A model generated the notes under the pieces. It was not told the origin of the DNA. It made no database searches and saw nothing but the letters and a program-made list of their open reading frames with translations. Made by a program: the position numbers and the translations under genes. From Candidatus Gastranaerophilales bacterium (lineage in GTDB: Bacteria; Cyanobacteriota; Vampirovibrionia; Gastranaerophilales; Gastranaerophilaceae), in contig JAFQOV010000025.1 in NCBI GenBank assembly GCA_017402995.1, positions 1 through 64,000 of the forward strand: 64,000 bases of DNA, given 5' to 3'. The stretch's first letter is position 1. Each line of letters opens with the position of its first letter. This document shows, piece after piece, positions 7,360 to 16,641 of this stretch.

Positions 7360-9036
7360 TTGCAAAGGTTTTTATTTAATGAAATTTTAAATAAATTTTA
7401 TCCACATAAAAAAATAAACTTTTATTTGCTGATTTTTTCTTCTGCAATCGCAGGACTTTGCGAGATGTTGGGACTTGTTTTGATTTTTCAATTTATATTA
7501 TTTTTATCAAATTCAAATGCTCAACTTTTAAATTTACCTCTTGAAAATAATCCCAAAACGACGTTGCTTCTTGGCTTGGGGGTAATATCAATTTATGTTT
7601 TCAAAAACATTTACATGATTTTTTATACAAAATTAAATAATAATATTTTAGAAGATTTAGCGCTTAAAATGAACTTGAAAATGCTAAACAACCTTTTATT
7701 TCAAGACTTTTTAACCGTTAAACAAATCGAAAATAAGGAAAAAACAGCAATTTTTTCAAAAATAAACATTGTTGTTTGGGACTACATTAAAAAATATATA
7801 GATTTTTTTGCAAATCTCATTGTTGCAATTTTTTTAATTTCATTTTTGTTTGTAAAATTCACCCTTTGCGCAACAATAACAAGCATTTTTGTTTTAATTT
7901 TAGGATTTATTGAATATAAAATTTTAAAGAAAAAATCAGACTTTCAAAACGAAAATTTCACAAAAACTTTAAATAAAGTTGATTTTTTAATTTATAGCAT
8001 TGTTTCTTTTGCAAAAGAAATCAAATTAAACAACAAAGAAAATCAATATCTTGAAAAAATAAACTCTGCTTTTAAAGATTTTTCAACCCTAAACAAAGAA
8101 AAAAGCTTCAACTCGGTTTTTCATATTTATTTCACCGAAATTGTGATTATGATTACCTTTGGAATTGTTTTATTTTCTTTATATTATTCCCTAAATTTTG
8201 ATAACAAACTGCTTTTGGGTTCACTTTGCACAATTTGCGTTGTGATTTTAAGGTTTGCGCCAACAATAAATCGCATACAAAGCTCAATTTATTTGATTAA
8301 TTCAAACCAAAAAACTGCGCAAGAACTTTTAAAATTTAATTCAAAATTTGATGAAAATTGCATTTTCAAAAAAACAAAAGAAAAATTAGACTTTAAAAAA
8401 TCTATTAAATTAGAAAATGTTTCTTTTTCATATGACGACAATTCTAATGGCTTAAAAAATATAAATCTAGAAATCAAAAAAAATGAATTTATCGCAATTA
8501 TTGGCAAAAGCGGAAGTTTCAAAACAACCCTTGCGCTAATTTTGGCTGGTTTAATTAAAGTTCAAGAAGGTAAAATTTTAATTGATGAAAAAGAACTTTC
8601 AGGTGAAAATATCCAAAAATGGCAAAATAACGTTTCTTTTTTGAGCCAAGATTTTGTGCTTTTAGAAGAAAATATCAAAAACAACGAAGAACTTTTAAAA
8701 GCGCTTGATTTAGAAAACGAAAAAATAAATGCTCTTTCAAGTGGTCAAAAGCAAAGAATGGCGCTTTTTGAAATATTGAACCAAAACAAAGATATTTTAA
8801 TTTTAGATGAAATCACATCAAACCAAGATGTCATCACCCAAGAAAAAATAAACGAACTTTTAAAAAATCAAAAAAACAAAACAATAATCACAATCGCACA
8901 CCGCCTTGAACTTTTAAAAAATGCAGATAAAATTATCTTTTTAGATAACAACGTTTTTGACTTTGATACATTTGAAAACCTTAAAAATAAGCACAGCGAA
9001 TTTCAAAAAATGCTTGATTTATCAAATATTAATTAA
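7360..9036 (+). CDS. ABC exporter, fused membrane and ATPase domains (558 aa)
   Basis: The TTG at 7360 is chosen as start because AAGGAG lies 6 nt upstream; an upstream in-frame TTG overlaps the promoter. Six membrane helices fill residues about 15-300 and an ATPase domain follows. Motifs visible: Walker A GKSGSFKTT, signature LSSGQKQ, Walker B DILILDEITS, and the H-loop IAHRLE. The architecture fits type IV (MsbA/peptide/lipid) exporters that work as homodimers. Walker A has Phe where nearly all ABC proteins have Gly before the Lys (GxSGxGKS/T), which is unusual. Substrate unknown. The end overlaps the convergent TPR gene by 8 bp. Confidence 0.88.
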   Translation: MQRFLFNEILNKFYPHKKINFYLLIFSSAIAGLCEMLGLVLIFQFILFLSNSNAQLLNLPLENNPKTTLLLGLGVISIYVFKNIYMIFYTKLNNNILEDLALKMNLKMLNNLLFQDFLTVKQIENKEKTAIFSKINIVVWDYIKKYIDFFANLIVAIFLISFLFVKFTLCATITSIFVLILGFIEYKILKKKSDFQNENFTKTLNKVDFLIYSIVSFAKEIKLNNKENQYLEKINSAFKDFSTLNKEKSFNSVFHIYFTEIVIMITFGIVLFSLYYSLNFDNKLLLGSLCTICVVILRFAPTINRIQSSIYLINSNQKTAQELLKFNSKFDENCIFKKTKEKLDFKKSIKLENVSFSYDDNSNGLKNINLEIKKNEFIAIIGKSGSFKTTLALILAGLIKVQEGKILIDEKELSGENIQKWQNNVSFLSQDFVLLEENIKNNEELLKALDLENEKINALSSGQKQRMALFEILNQNKDILILDEITSNQDVITQEKINELLKNQKNKTIITIAHRLELLKNADKIIFLDNNVFDFDTFENLKNKHSEFQKMLDLSNIN

Positions 9037-9607
9037 TTGAATTATAGGTTTCAAGGATTTTTTTAGCTGTTTTTTCCTTGCCAAGTTGCTTGTAGCAATA
9101 TGCTAAATTATAATAAGCGTCTTTATTTTTTGAATCAATTTCAAGAGATTTAATTAAATTTTTCTTTGCTTGTTCATAATTTTTTAATTTCATTTGACAA
9201 CACGCAAGGTTATAATATGCGGGTGCAAAATCTTTATTGTATTTAATTGCAAGTTCAAAATTATTTATCGCAAGTAAATACGATTTTTTAGCTGCAAAAA
9301 TATTTGCAAGGTTATAATATGCCTTATAATAAGTGTAATCAATGTCTAAGGCTTTATTTAAATAGCGAATTGCAGAATTATCATTATTGTTTTCAAGTTC
9401 AATATTTGACATCAACAGAAAAATTTCTGCCGTTTTTTCGCTTGAAGATAAATCGTTAAAAATTTCATATGCTTCATTATAATTTTTTGTCGCATAAAGT
9501 GCATACGCACGATTTTTCGCCTCATTTTCTTCATTTTTAGCTAAAGAAAAAGAAAAAAACATTAAAAAAATTATAGAAATTATTTGAAAATTCTTTTTCA
9601 AAATCAC
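9029..9607 (-). CDS. Exported TPR-repeat protein
   Basis: A hydrophobic signal segment (IISIIFLMFFSFSLA) at the N-terminus predicts Sec export, then three to four tetratricopeptide repeats follow (AYYNLANIFAAKKSY, AYYNLACCQMKLKNY, AYYNLAYCYKQLGKE). TPRs form a helical scaffold for protein contacts. The start is uncertain: GTG at 9607, TTG at 9601 and TTG at 9637 are all possible; I prefer the GTG because the result begins a few residues before the signal peptide. It is convergent with the ABC exporter and overlaps it by 8 bp. Confidence 0.82.
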   Translation of the reverse strand: MILKKNFQIISIIFLMFFSFSLAKNEENEAKNRAYALYATKNYNEAYEIFNDLSSSEKTAEIFLLMSNIELENNNDNSAIRYLNKALDIDYTYYKAYYNLANIFAAKKSYLLAINNFELAIKYNKDFAPAYYNLACCQMKLKNYEQAKKNLIKSLEIDSKNKDAYYNLAYCYKQLGKEKTAKKILETYNSIN

Positions 9608-9709
9608 CCCAAAATAATTACCAATAAAATAATACAATAAAATTTAGAGTTTGAGTAGTTTTATATTTTTTATGTAGTATAATAAATTTGAAAGAAGCTA
9701 AATTTAACA

Positions 9710-10987
9710 ATGATAATTAATCAGAACGATAATATTCAGGTATATAGAATCCCTATAAGACCACAGTACAAAAGAAGACGCCGACCAAAAAGAAGAAACA
9801 ATTTCCCAAGGTTTATTCTTTTTATTGCGCTGATTATTTTTGCAACATTTTATTTTATTAATAATCAAGACGGAATTGACCTTTCAAGCAAGGCAAAAAG
9901 CGGACATAGCGCACTTGATTTGAAATTCAATTTTTCACCAAGACGACAAAATATTCTTTTAATGGGGATTGACGTTGCAACAAATTCTCAAAATCCATTC
10001 AAGGGAAATCGTTCTGACACAATGCTTTTAATTAGCGTTGCACCATATGGAAAAAATGTTAATGTAATTTCAATTCCAAGAGATTCAAAAGTATATATCG
10101 CAGGCAAAAACAAAACCGACAAAATTAACCATGCGTTTTCACAAGGTGGCGCAAGGCTTGCCGTGCGTACGGTTGAGGAAACTTTTGGCGTTCGAATTAA
10201 CAATTATATTGCAATATCAAACCTTGGCGTAATAAAAATGATTGATGTGCTTGGTGGTTTGCCAATTTATGTTGAAAAAAACATGAAATATGACGATTAC
10301 ACAGCAAAATTACACATTAATTTAAAACAAGGGCACCAAGTCTTAACTGGCGCACAAACAGAAGGCTATTTAAGATTTAGACACGACTCTTTTGGTGATA
10401 TCGGAAGAATTAGACGCCAACAATGGTTCTTTAATGCGCTTGCTTCAAGACTAAAAGAGCCAACTGCAATTGTTAAATTGCCAGAACTTTTAAAGGTTTT
10501 ACCTGAATATATTCAAACTGACCTTTCTGGATATGATTTAGCAAAATATTTAAGCATGGCTAAAAATATTGATACATCTGCTATTCAAGTCGCAACAATC
10601 CCTGGGGCGCCTTCAACAAAAGGCTTCATTAGCTATTGGATAATTGACCCAGAAAAAACGCAAGATTTAATCAACAAAATGGTATATCGAAACAAATCTC
10701 ACATAGATATTAAAGATTTATCTATCGGGATTTTGTATGAACCAACAAAAGAAACCACCGCAAATGCTCTAAAAGCAATTTTAGAAAACAAAGGGCTAGA
10801 GGCAAAACTTCGCTCTTCAGAAGGTCTTACAAAAAATTATATCGCAATACACAATCTTGATGTCACAGGAGATGTGATGACAGAGCTTAAAAAAGAGCTT
10901 CCTGAAATCAAAGATTTACACACAATCTACGATCCGATTGGCATAAACCGAACAGGAAAAGATTTAACAATTATTATTGCGAATTAA
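9710..10987 (+). CDS. LytR-CpsA-Psr (LCP) family envelope protein (425 aa)
   Basis: LCP enzymes transfer lipid-linked glycopolymers to peptidoglycan outside the membrane. A basic cytosolic tail (KRRRRPKRRN) precedes one membrane helix (about 34-50). The LCP domain follows: ILLMGIDVA, NRSDTMLLISV, VISIPRDSKVYI, KINHAFSQGG, LRFRHDSFGDIGRIRRQQ. The conserved Asp and Arg residues that bind the pyrophosphate are in RSDT, PRDS and RFRHD. A C-terminal LytR_C domain (about 340-425) is present. A TATAAT -10 box lies at about 9678-9683. Confidence 0.94.
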   Translation: MIINQNDNIQVYRIPIRPQYKRRRRPKRRNNFPRFILFIALIIFATFYFINNQDGIDLSSKAKSGHSALDLKFNFSPRRQNILLMGIDVATNSQNPFKGNRSDTMLLISVAPYGKNVNVISIPRDSKVYIAGKNKTDKINHAFSQGGARLAVRTVEETFGVRINNYIAISNLGVIKMIDVLGGLPIYVEKNMKYDDYTAKLHINLKQGHQVLTGAQTEGYLRFRHDSFGDIGRIRRQQWFFNALASRLKEPTAIVKLPELLKVLPEYIQTDLSGYDLAKYLSMAKNIDTSAIQVATIPGAPSTKGFISYWIIDPEKTQDLINKMVYRNKSHIDIKDLSIGILYEPTKETTANALKAILENKGLEAKLRSSEGLTKNYIAIHNLDVTGDVMTELKKELPEIKDLHTIYDPIGINRTGKDLTIIIAN

Positions 10988-11072
10988 AAATCCATTGTTT
11001 ATATGAGCGCAAACAAGATAAAACTATTCTTGCGATTGATTTAATTTAATCCGTCGTATAGGAGAATTGGGT

Positions 11073-11267
11073 ATGCTCAAAAATCAAAATCAAAATGAGA
11101 AATATTTATTAAAATTTATTTCTGACCCATATACAAACTCAAGCGAAAATGAGCTTTTAAAGCTCTTGAAAAAGCTTGGGTGTAATTTGAAATTTAAAAA
11201 TTATAACCCCGTTTATCAAATAATTGACGAATTGACATATTCAAAATATTTAAGTCATAAAGGATAA
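11073..11267 (+). CDS. Small protein upstream of a diguanylate cyclase (64 aa)
   Basis: The ATG at 11073 is preceded by GGAG at a good distance. The product is soluble, Lys/Asn/Leu-rich and helical (NSSENELLKLLKKLGC). I do not recognise it. Its stop is 4 nt before the start of the CHASE2-GGDEF gene, so they are an operon; it may serve the same signalling pathway, but nothing in the sequence says how. Confidence 0.6.
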   Translation: MLKNQNQNEKYLLKFISDPYTNSSENELLKLLKKLGCNLKFKNYNPVYQIIDELTYSKYLSHKG

Positions 11268-11271
11268 GAAA

Positions 11272-13047
11272 ATGAGAAAAAAATTAACCTATTTCATCTA
11301 TATACTCATTATTGTCAGTATTTTTTCTTTCTTATTCTGGATTGGTCATTTTAAAGGTGCTCAAGAATTTTACAACAGAATTGAACAAAGCTCTTTTGAT
11401 GTGCGCCAAAGCTTTATTTCAAACTATAAAAAACCAAACAAAGATATCGTAATTTTATCCGTTGATGACGCAACATATGAATATATTATGGATAAATATG
11501 GTCAATGGCCAATCACAAGAGGGGTTTGGAGCAATATTATTGAAAATATTGAAAAAGCAAATCCAAAAGCAATCGCGTTTGATTTATTGTTTATTAAGCC
11601 CAATTTAAAAGAAGTAAAAGGCGATTTAGCGCTAATTCAAAGCGTTAAAAAGCACCAAAATGTTTATTTGCCAATGACTTTTGATTATTACAGTGCAGAC
11701 ATCAGAAAACCAAGCGTTTTAGACGATAAATTCAAATTAAAAATTACAAATGGCGATTTAAAAGATAACCACTATACAACATATACCAATTCAACTGCAA
11801 TTATGAAAGGCTTAATGGACGCAACAGATAATGTTGGCGTTGTTAATGTCACAAGAGATAATGATGGAATTATGCGCGCATTAGCGCCAGTGTTTAAATA
11901 TCACAGCGATTATTACCCAAATTTATCGCTAAAAGTTGCGATGGATTATTTAAATGTTAATTCAATAGAAATTAAAAACAACAAAATCATTTTAGATAAA
12001 GACCATCAAATGCCAATTGATAGCACAAATAGAGTCATTTTAAATTGGTATGGTTCATCTCATACATATTTGCACGTACCTGTTTGGGAAGTTTTAAAAG
12101 CAATTAAAGAAAACAATCAAGAATTTATTAAAAACAATTTTGAAAACAAAATCGTCTATATTGGAACAACCGCAATTAGCTTATATGACATTAAAAGCAC
12201 TCCTGTTGATTACAATATGGCAGGCGTTGAAACACATGCGACATTTTTAAACAACATCTTAGACAACAATTTCATCAAAAAAACAGACTATAAATATGAT
12301 TTCATTGTCTCATTAATTATTGCAATTGTTGTTGGATATATTGTTTTAAAAACAAATTCTGTTCCAAAAACCTTTGTCGCTTTAATCGCAATAATTGTAG
12401 CATATTGGGGAGCAAACATCTTTTTAATGCACCAATACAATTTATGGTGTTCTTTTGTTTTACCAGCAATCATAGGAATTATGACATTTGTTTTAGTTTA
12501 CTGTGAAAAATATATTTTAAAAACAAAAGACTACGAGCAAACATATAAACTTGCAGTAACAGATGGTTTGACGCAATTATTCAATCATAGATATTTCCAA
12601 GAGCAAATGAGCGCAAATATCAGCAATTTTGAAAGATATGGAAATAAGTTTTCTTTGATTTTAATTGATATCGATTTCTTTAAAAAATTCAATGATACAT
12701 ACGGACACCAATCAGGAGATGCTGTATTAATTCAAGTTGCAAACATTTTAAAGAAAAACTCTAGAACCTCTGACATTGTTTGTCGTTATGGTGGCGAAGA
12801 AATGTCTATCATTTTAACAAATACAAACAAAAAAGAAGCAATCATCACAGCAAACAAAATCTGCTTTGCAGTCAGAAACAACCAGTTTACTTTAACAAAC
12901 AATAAAAAAGTAAACGTTACAATAAGCGTTGGAGTTGCAACAGTTGGTGAAAACGGCAAAACACCACAAGAAATGATTGAATATTCAGATAAATGCCTTT
13001 ATAAAGCTAAAGAACAAGGCAGAGACCAAGTGGTTTTTGAAGTTTAA
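11272..13047 (+). CDS. CHASE2-GGDEF diguanylate cyclase (591 aa)
   Basis: Makes the second messenger c-di-GMP. An N-terminal helix anchors an extracytoplasmic CHASE2 sensor (about 40-340; motif VILSVDDATYEYI and RAIAFDLLF-like strand). Three membrane helices (about 343-415) follow, typical of CHASE2 proteins. The GGDEF domain (about 430-591) has IDIDFFKKFNDTYGHQSGD for Mg-GTP binding and the active-site loop RYGGEEMS with GGEE at 507-510, so it should be active. No I-site RxxD is visible just upstream of the loop. It ends overlapping the convergent XRE gene by 4 bp. Confidence 0.95.
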   Translation: MRKKLTYFIYILIIVSIFSFLFWIGHFKGAQEFYNRIEQSSFDVRQSFISNYKKPNKDIVILSVDDATYEYIMDKYGQWPITRGVWSNIIENIEKANPKAIAFDLLFIKPNLKEVKGDLALIQSVKKHQNVYLPMTFDYYSADIRKPSVLDDKFKLKITNGDLKDNHYTTYTNSTAIMKGLMDATDNVGVVNVTRDNDGIMRALAPVFKYHSDYYPNLSLKVAMDYLNVNSIEIKNNKIILDKDHQMPIDSTNRVILNWYGSSHTYLHVPVWEVLKAIKENNQEFIKNNFENKIVYIGTTAISLYDIKSTPVDYNMAGVETHATFLNNILDNNFIKKTDYKYDFIVSLIIAIVVGYIVLKTNSVPKTFVALIAIIVAYWGANIFLMHQYNLWCSFVLPAIIGIMTFVLVYCEKYILKTKDYEQTYKLAVTDGLTQLFNHRYFQEQMSANISNFERYGNKFSLILIDIDFFKKFNDTYGHQSGDAVLIQVANILKKNSRTSDIVCRYGGEEMSIILTNTNKKEAIITANKICFAVRNNQFTLTNNKKVNVTISVGVATVGENGKTPQEMIEYSDKCLYKAKEQGRDQVVFEV

Positions 13048-13484
13048 TCACTCAATTGAAAAGGACACTTTGAACATCTTGCTTTTGGGTGCAAAACAAG
13101 ATTATCCTCAAGGTCGTATAATTTTGCAATTCTTGTAATTAACTTTTCACCACACAATGGACAATTAATTGAAAAATTGGGATTATTTGAGTTAAACAAT
13201 ATTTGTTCTTTAATTTCTTCTTTGATTGATTTTTTAGCTAAATCAAAATTTTCTTTTAATTCATATTGTTTAATTTCTTTGTTTTCAACTCTTAATCCTT
13301 TACCAAGTTTTTGACGAATTGTCGTTGGCAAAAATAAATCTAATCCTTGTTCGATTGATTGAACTTGCGCTAAAGTTAGCGCTGAGCGTTGCGCAAGCTC
13401 ATCTTGAGATAAACCCATTTCTTCTCTTTTTGATATAACAAAATGAGCTAAAGAAGAATATTGTTTTTTTTCACTATTGCGCAT
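13044..13484 (-). CDS. XRE-family regulator with C-terminal zinc ribbon
   Basis: The ATG at 13484 lies inside the secF end (about 11 bp overlap), and its product starts MRNSEKKQYSSLAHFVIS. A helix-turn-helix of the XRE/Cro type spans about residues 12-60 (KREEMGLSQDELAQRSALTLAQVQSIEQG). A linker helix and a C-terminal pair of CXXC motifs (CPLCGEK and CSKCP) would bind zinc. Targets are unknown. The operon position behind secDF suggests cotranscription rather than regulation of secretion. Confidence 0.8.
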   Translation of the reverse strand: MRNSEKKQYSSLAHFVISKREEMGLSQDELAQRSALTLAQVQSIEQGLDLFLPTTIRQKLGKGLRVENKEIKQYELKENFDLAKKSIKEEIKEQILFNSNNPNFSINCPLCGEKLITRIAKLYDLEDNLVLHPKARCSKCPFQLSD

Positions 13485-14451
13485 TTTTCTTTGCCAATTT
13501 TTCTTTCGCGATTGATAACAATGGACCAGCTGTAAAAATTGAAGAATATGAACCAATAATTACACCAATAATGATTGCTAAAACAAAATCTTTAATTGTT
13601 GCGCCACCAAAAAGATATAGCGCAAACAATGTGAATAATGTTGTTAAAGATGTGTTAATTGAACGTGCAATTGTTTGGTTGATTGAAGCGTTAATAATTT
13701 CATTAGATGAATATTTTTTCGCTAAAAATCTCATGTTTTCTCTGATTCTATCAAACACAACAATAGTATCATTAATCGCATAACCAATTACAGTTAAAAT
13801 TGCCGTTACAAACAAGCTATCCACCGCAGTATTTTGGTAAATTCCTTTAATTGCAAAAATACCAACAGTAAATAACATGCCTTGAATTAAAGTATAAAGA
13901 GCAATCCAACCATATTCAATTTGAAATCTAAATGAAATATATACAACCATTAATGCAAAAGCAAAAACTAAAGCCATTAATGTATTTTTAAGTAATTCAG
14001 CGCCCAAAGTTGGACCAATTGAATTGACTTGAACAAGGTCTGCTTTTTTAAATACAGTCAGCATTGAAGCTGTAATTTCGTTTGTTTTATCTTTGCTTTC
14101 TTTATCACCTAAAAAAGTTGTTCTAATCGATAAAAGATAGTTTTCTTCGCCAAGCGCACCTTGAGTAGTTGTTTGAATAACTGGATTATCAATTCCTTTT
14201 GCAACAAGAGCATTTCTTGCTTTAGATAAATCATCAGTTGAAGCTTTTCTATCAATATCATATTGCAAAATTGTACCACCAGTGAAATCAATACCCAATT
14301 TCAAAGGTGAATGATTTGGTTGAACAATCATCAAGTAAATAATTGCAATAACGCAAGGTATAAGCAAAATTGAAGTGATTGTAAGCCAAAGATATCTATA
14401 TTTTACGATATCTAATTTATAATTATTTTTTATTAAATTTGTATTAGCCAT
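13474..14451 (-). CDS. secF: Protein translocase subunit SecF (325 aa)
   Basis: Partner of SecD; uses the proton gradient to pull exported proteins across the membrane. N-terminal helix, then GIDFTGGTILQYDID, a periplasmic P4 domain, and five further membrane helices with the conserved VIGYAINDTIVVFDRIREN stretch. Length is normal. It follows secD with a 21-bp gap in the usual gene order. Confidence 0.96.
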   Translation of the reverse strand: MANTNLIKNNYKLDIVKYRYLWLTITSILLIPCVIAIIYLMIVQPNHSPLKLGIDFTGGTILQYDIDRKASTDDLSKARNALVAKGIDNPVIQTTTQGALGEENYLLSIRTTFLGDKESKDKTNEITASMLTVFKKADLVQVNSIGPTLGAELLKNTLMALVFAFALMVVYISFRFQIEYGWIALYTLIQGMLFTVGIFAIKGIYQNTAVDSLFVTAILTVIGYAINDTIVVFDRIRENMRFLAKKYSSNEIINASINQTIARSINTSLTTLFTLFALYLFGGATIKDFVLAIIIGVIIGSYSSIFTAGPLLSIAKEKLAKKNAQ

Positions 14452-14472
14452 TTTTTTCTCCCGATAAATTTA

Positions 14473-15786
14473 TTAATCCAAAACACCGAATTTTGCTTTT
14501 TCTCTTTTTGTTTCTTGTGCTTTGTATGCGTTTTGTATTTCTTCAGGTCTAATTCCGAACAATTGAGGATATTTCATTTCACTTGTACCAAACACAAGGT
14601 GCATAAAGTTTTTTGTAACTGTGATTGCACTAAACATTGATAAGCAAACACCAATCACAAGAGTTAAAGCAAAACCTTTAACCATTGAAGCACCGAAGTA
14701 GTATAGGATTAAACAAGTCAAAATTGTTGAAACATTTGAATCGAAAATACTTGTAAATGCTCTTTCAAAACCAGAATTAATTGCTGTGTATAATGTGCGA
14801 CCCATTTTTAATTCTTCTTTTGTTCTTTCAAAAATCAAGATATTTGCGTCTATCGCCATACCAATTGAAAGAATAAAACCAGCAATACCTGTCAAAGTTA
14901 ATGTTACAGGAATTAATTTATATAATGCAAAATTGATTAACGCATAGATTATTAATGCAAAACAAGAAATTACACCTAAAACGCGGTAGTAGCAAATCAT
15001 GAATATCATAACTGCTGATATGCCAATTAAACCAGCGATTTTAGATTTTGAAATTGTGTCTTGACCTAAAGTTGGACCAACAGATTCTTCTTGAATAACT
15101 TCAGCACCAACAGGAAGTGCGCCTGCATTTAATAAATCTACCATTTCTTTTGCTTCTGTATATTCAAAACCGCCTTCTCCGCCGGTGATTTGCGCTCTGC
15201 CACCAGTAATTTGTTCGTTAACTCTTGGCGCAGATTGCATTTTGCCATTGAAGAAAATTGCCATTTGTTTGCCAGTTAATTCTTTTGTTAAAGTAGAGAA
15301 TTTTTTAGCACCCTCTAAATTAAATTCTAATTCAACCATCCATTCGCCAGTTGTTGGAGTTGAACCCACCAAAGATTTTTTCAAATCTTTACCAGTTAAA
15401 CCAGTTGATTGCCAATCAATTATAACCCCAGCAGAATTTTCTACTGGTCTTTTAAATTCTAATTGTGCAGTTTGTCCAATAAATTCTTTAGCTTTTGCTG
15501 TATCTGTAATGTTTGGAATTTCGATTAATAGTCTTTTTGTGCCAATTTTTTGAACAACAGTTTCGCCAACACCAAGCGCGTTAACTCTGTTTTCAATTGC
15601 ATATTGCAAGCTGTCCATAATTTCTGGTGTAATTTTTGGAACAGTTTCAGATGTTTGTGCCTCTAAAACTAATCTTGAACCACCAACCAAATCAAGCCCT
15701 AGGCTTGTAGGTTTTTTATATAAAACAACTATACTAGCTAATGCAACAGCCACAATAATCCAAAAAAGAATTAACTTATTTTTCAT
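14473..15786 (-). CDS. secD: Protein translocase subunit SecD (437 aa)
   Basis: First gene of the secDF operon. The protein opens with a membrane helix and LGLDLVGGSRLVLEA, followed by the periplasmic P1 domain (INDI-like: IENRVNALGVGETVVQKIG), the P1 head, and six membrane helices with SIGMAIDANILIFERTKEEL. All are standard SecD features, although the protein is shorter than the roughly 600-aa E. coli form. The ribosome binding site GAGGAAAG precedes the ATG. Confidence 0.96.
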   Translation of the reverse strand: MKNKLILFWIIVAVALASIVVLYKKPTSLGLDLVGGSRLVLEAQTSETVPKITPEIMDSLQYAIENRVNALGVGETVVQKIGTKRLLIEIPNITDTAKAKEFIGQTAQLEFKRPVENSAGVIIDWQSTGLTGKDLKKSLVGSTPTTGEWMVELEFNLEGAKKFSTLTKELTGKQMAIFFNGKMQSAPRVNEQITGGRAQITGGEGGFEYTEAKEMVDLLNAGALPVGAEVIQEESVGPTLGQDTISKSKIAGLIGISAVMIFMICYYRVLGVISCFALIIYALINFALYKLIPVTLTLTGIAGFILSIGMAIDANILIFERTKEELKMGRTLYTAINSGFERAFTSIFDSNVSTILTCLILYYFGASMVKGFALTLVIGVCLSMFSAITVTKNFMHLVFGTSEMKYPQLFGIRPEEIQNAYKAQETKREKAKFGVLD

Positions 15787-16047
15787 TAACTTTCCTCAAC
15801 CTTTGTAATATTTTGAGTTGATTATAACAAAAAAACAATTAAAAGTTAAATTGGAAAACAAGATAATATATACTTTTTAACAAAGAGTTATTGTAAATTT
15901 TTGTGTATAAAACTAAAGTTTTTGTTAGTTTTTGCCGTAATTTACAAATATAGAAGTGTAATATTTATTTACAAAAAGACAATTTTTTCGTTTAACTTGT
16001 TTTTATTAAGGTAAGGACTCCTTAGTAAAAGCAAAAGGAGCTCTAAA
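15787..16047. other. Intergenic AT-rich region between secD and a small-protein operon
   Basis: This 261-bp gap holds the divergent promoters for secD (-) and the coiled-coil operon (+). A perfect short palindrome TAAGGACTCCTTA (16012-16024) sits just before the AAGGAG ribosome binding site of the next gene and could mask it. I see no gene here. Confidence 0.5.
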
Positions 16048-16317
16048 TTGCAACAAAATCTAACAATGACATTGAAAAGGTTAAAAACTTTTTTAACTTA
16101 TTCAAAAAATTATTTAAAAAGAAACAACCCTATTAAAGTGTTTAAGAAGGAGTTTGTTGCAAGCTTAAAAGATGCGTTGTCTATCAACAAGAAGAAAAAA
16201 ATGCTTCAATACAAACTAAGATACCAAATGCATCAATTAAGCCAAATGGAAAAACTAATCGCACAAAATAACGAGCATGTTTTTCTAAGGGGCAAAAAAA
16301 TAAACGAAATGAGATAA
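16048..16317 (+). CDS. Small basic hypothetical protein (89 aa)
   Basis: A TTG start is supported by AAGGAG at 16035-16040, 7 nt upstream. The protein is rich in Lys, Gln and Leu and predicted helical (KKKMLQYKLRYQMHQLSQMEKLIAQNN). It has no signal peptide or membrane segment and no recognisable family. The next gene begins one base after its stop, so the two are translationally linked and may form a complex. Confidence 0.65.
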   Translation: MQQNLTMTLKRLKTFLTYSKNYLKRNNPIKVFKKEFVASLKDALSINKKKKMLQYKLRYQMHQLSQMEKLIAQNNEHVFLRGKKINEMR

Positions 16318-16318
16318 T

Positions 16319-16639
16319 ATGGGTCTTTTGATTGCGCAAATGCGCCTCGCACAAATTAATAGTTACCGCTCAGATTTGGAATATCAAATCCAATTAATTT
16401 CGTCTACAAAACTTGACTTATCAGCTCAAATTAACGATATGGTTGGGCTTGGCTCTGATCTAACACCAGATAGCCCAGAAGCAAAAGCTTTAGAAAAGAA
16501 AAAAGAAAGATTATATCAAGCAGAAAAAGCACTTGACCAACAGCTTCAAAGGCTTCAAACTCAACTTGAAATGATTGAAGCAGAAGAACAATCTGTCAAA
16601 GAAATGCGCTCTAAAGCAATTCAAAGAGCTTACGCTTAA
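16319..16639 (+). CDS. Small coiled-coil protein (106 aa)
   Basis: Predicted almost entirely coiled coil, with a Gly/Asp/Pro break in the middle (MVGLGSDLTPDSPEAKAL). The second helix is Gln/Glu/Lys-rich (AEKALDQQLQRLQTQLEMIEAEEQ). The fold, two antiparallel helices, is like FliJ/YscO-type stalk proteins, but there is no flagellar or secretion gene beside it, so I assign no function. It forms a two-gene operon with the preceding small protein and ends 2 bp from the convergent antiporter gene. Confidence 0.7.
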   Translation: MGLLIAQMRLAQINSYRSDLEYQIQLISSTKLDLSAQINDMVGLGSDLTPDSPEAKALEKKKERLYQAEKALDQQLQRLQTQLEMIEAEEQSVKEMRSKAIQRAYA

Positions 16640-16641
16640 TG

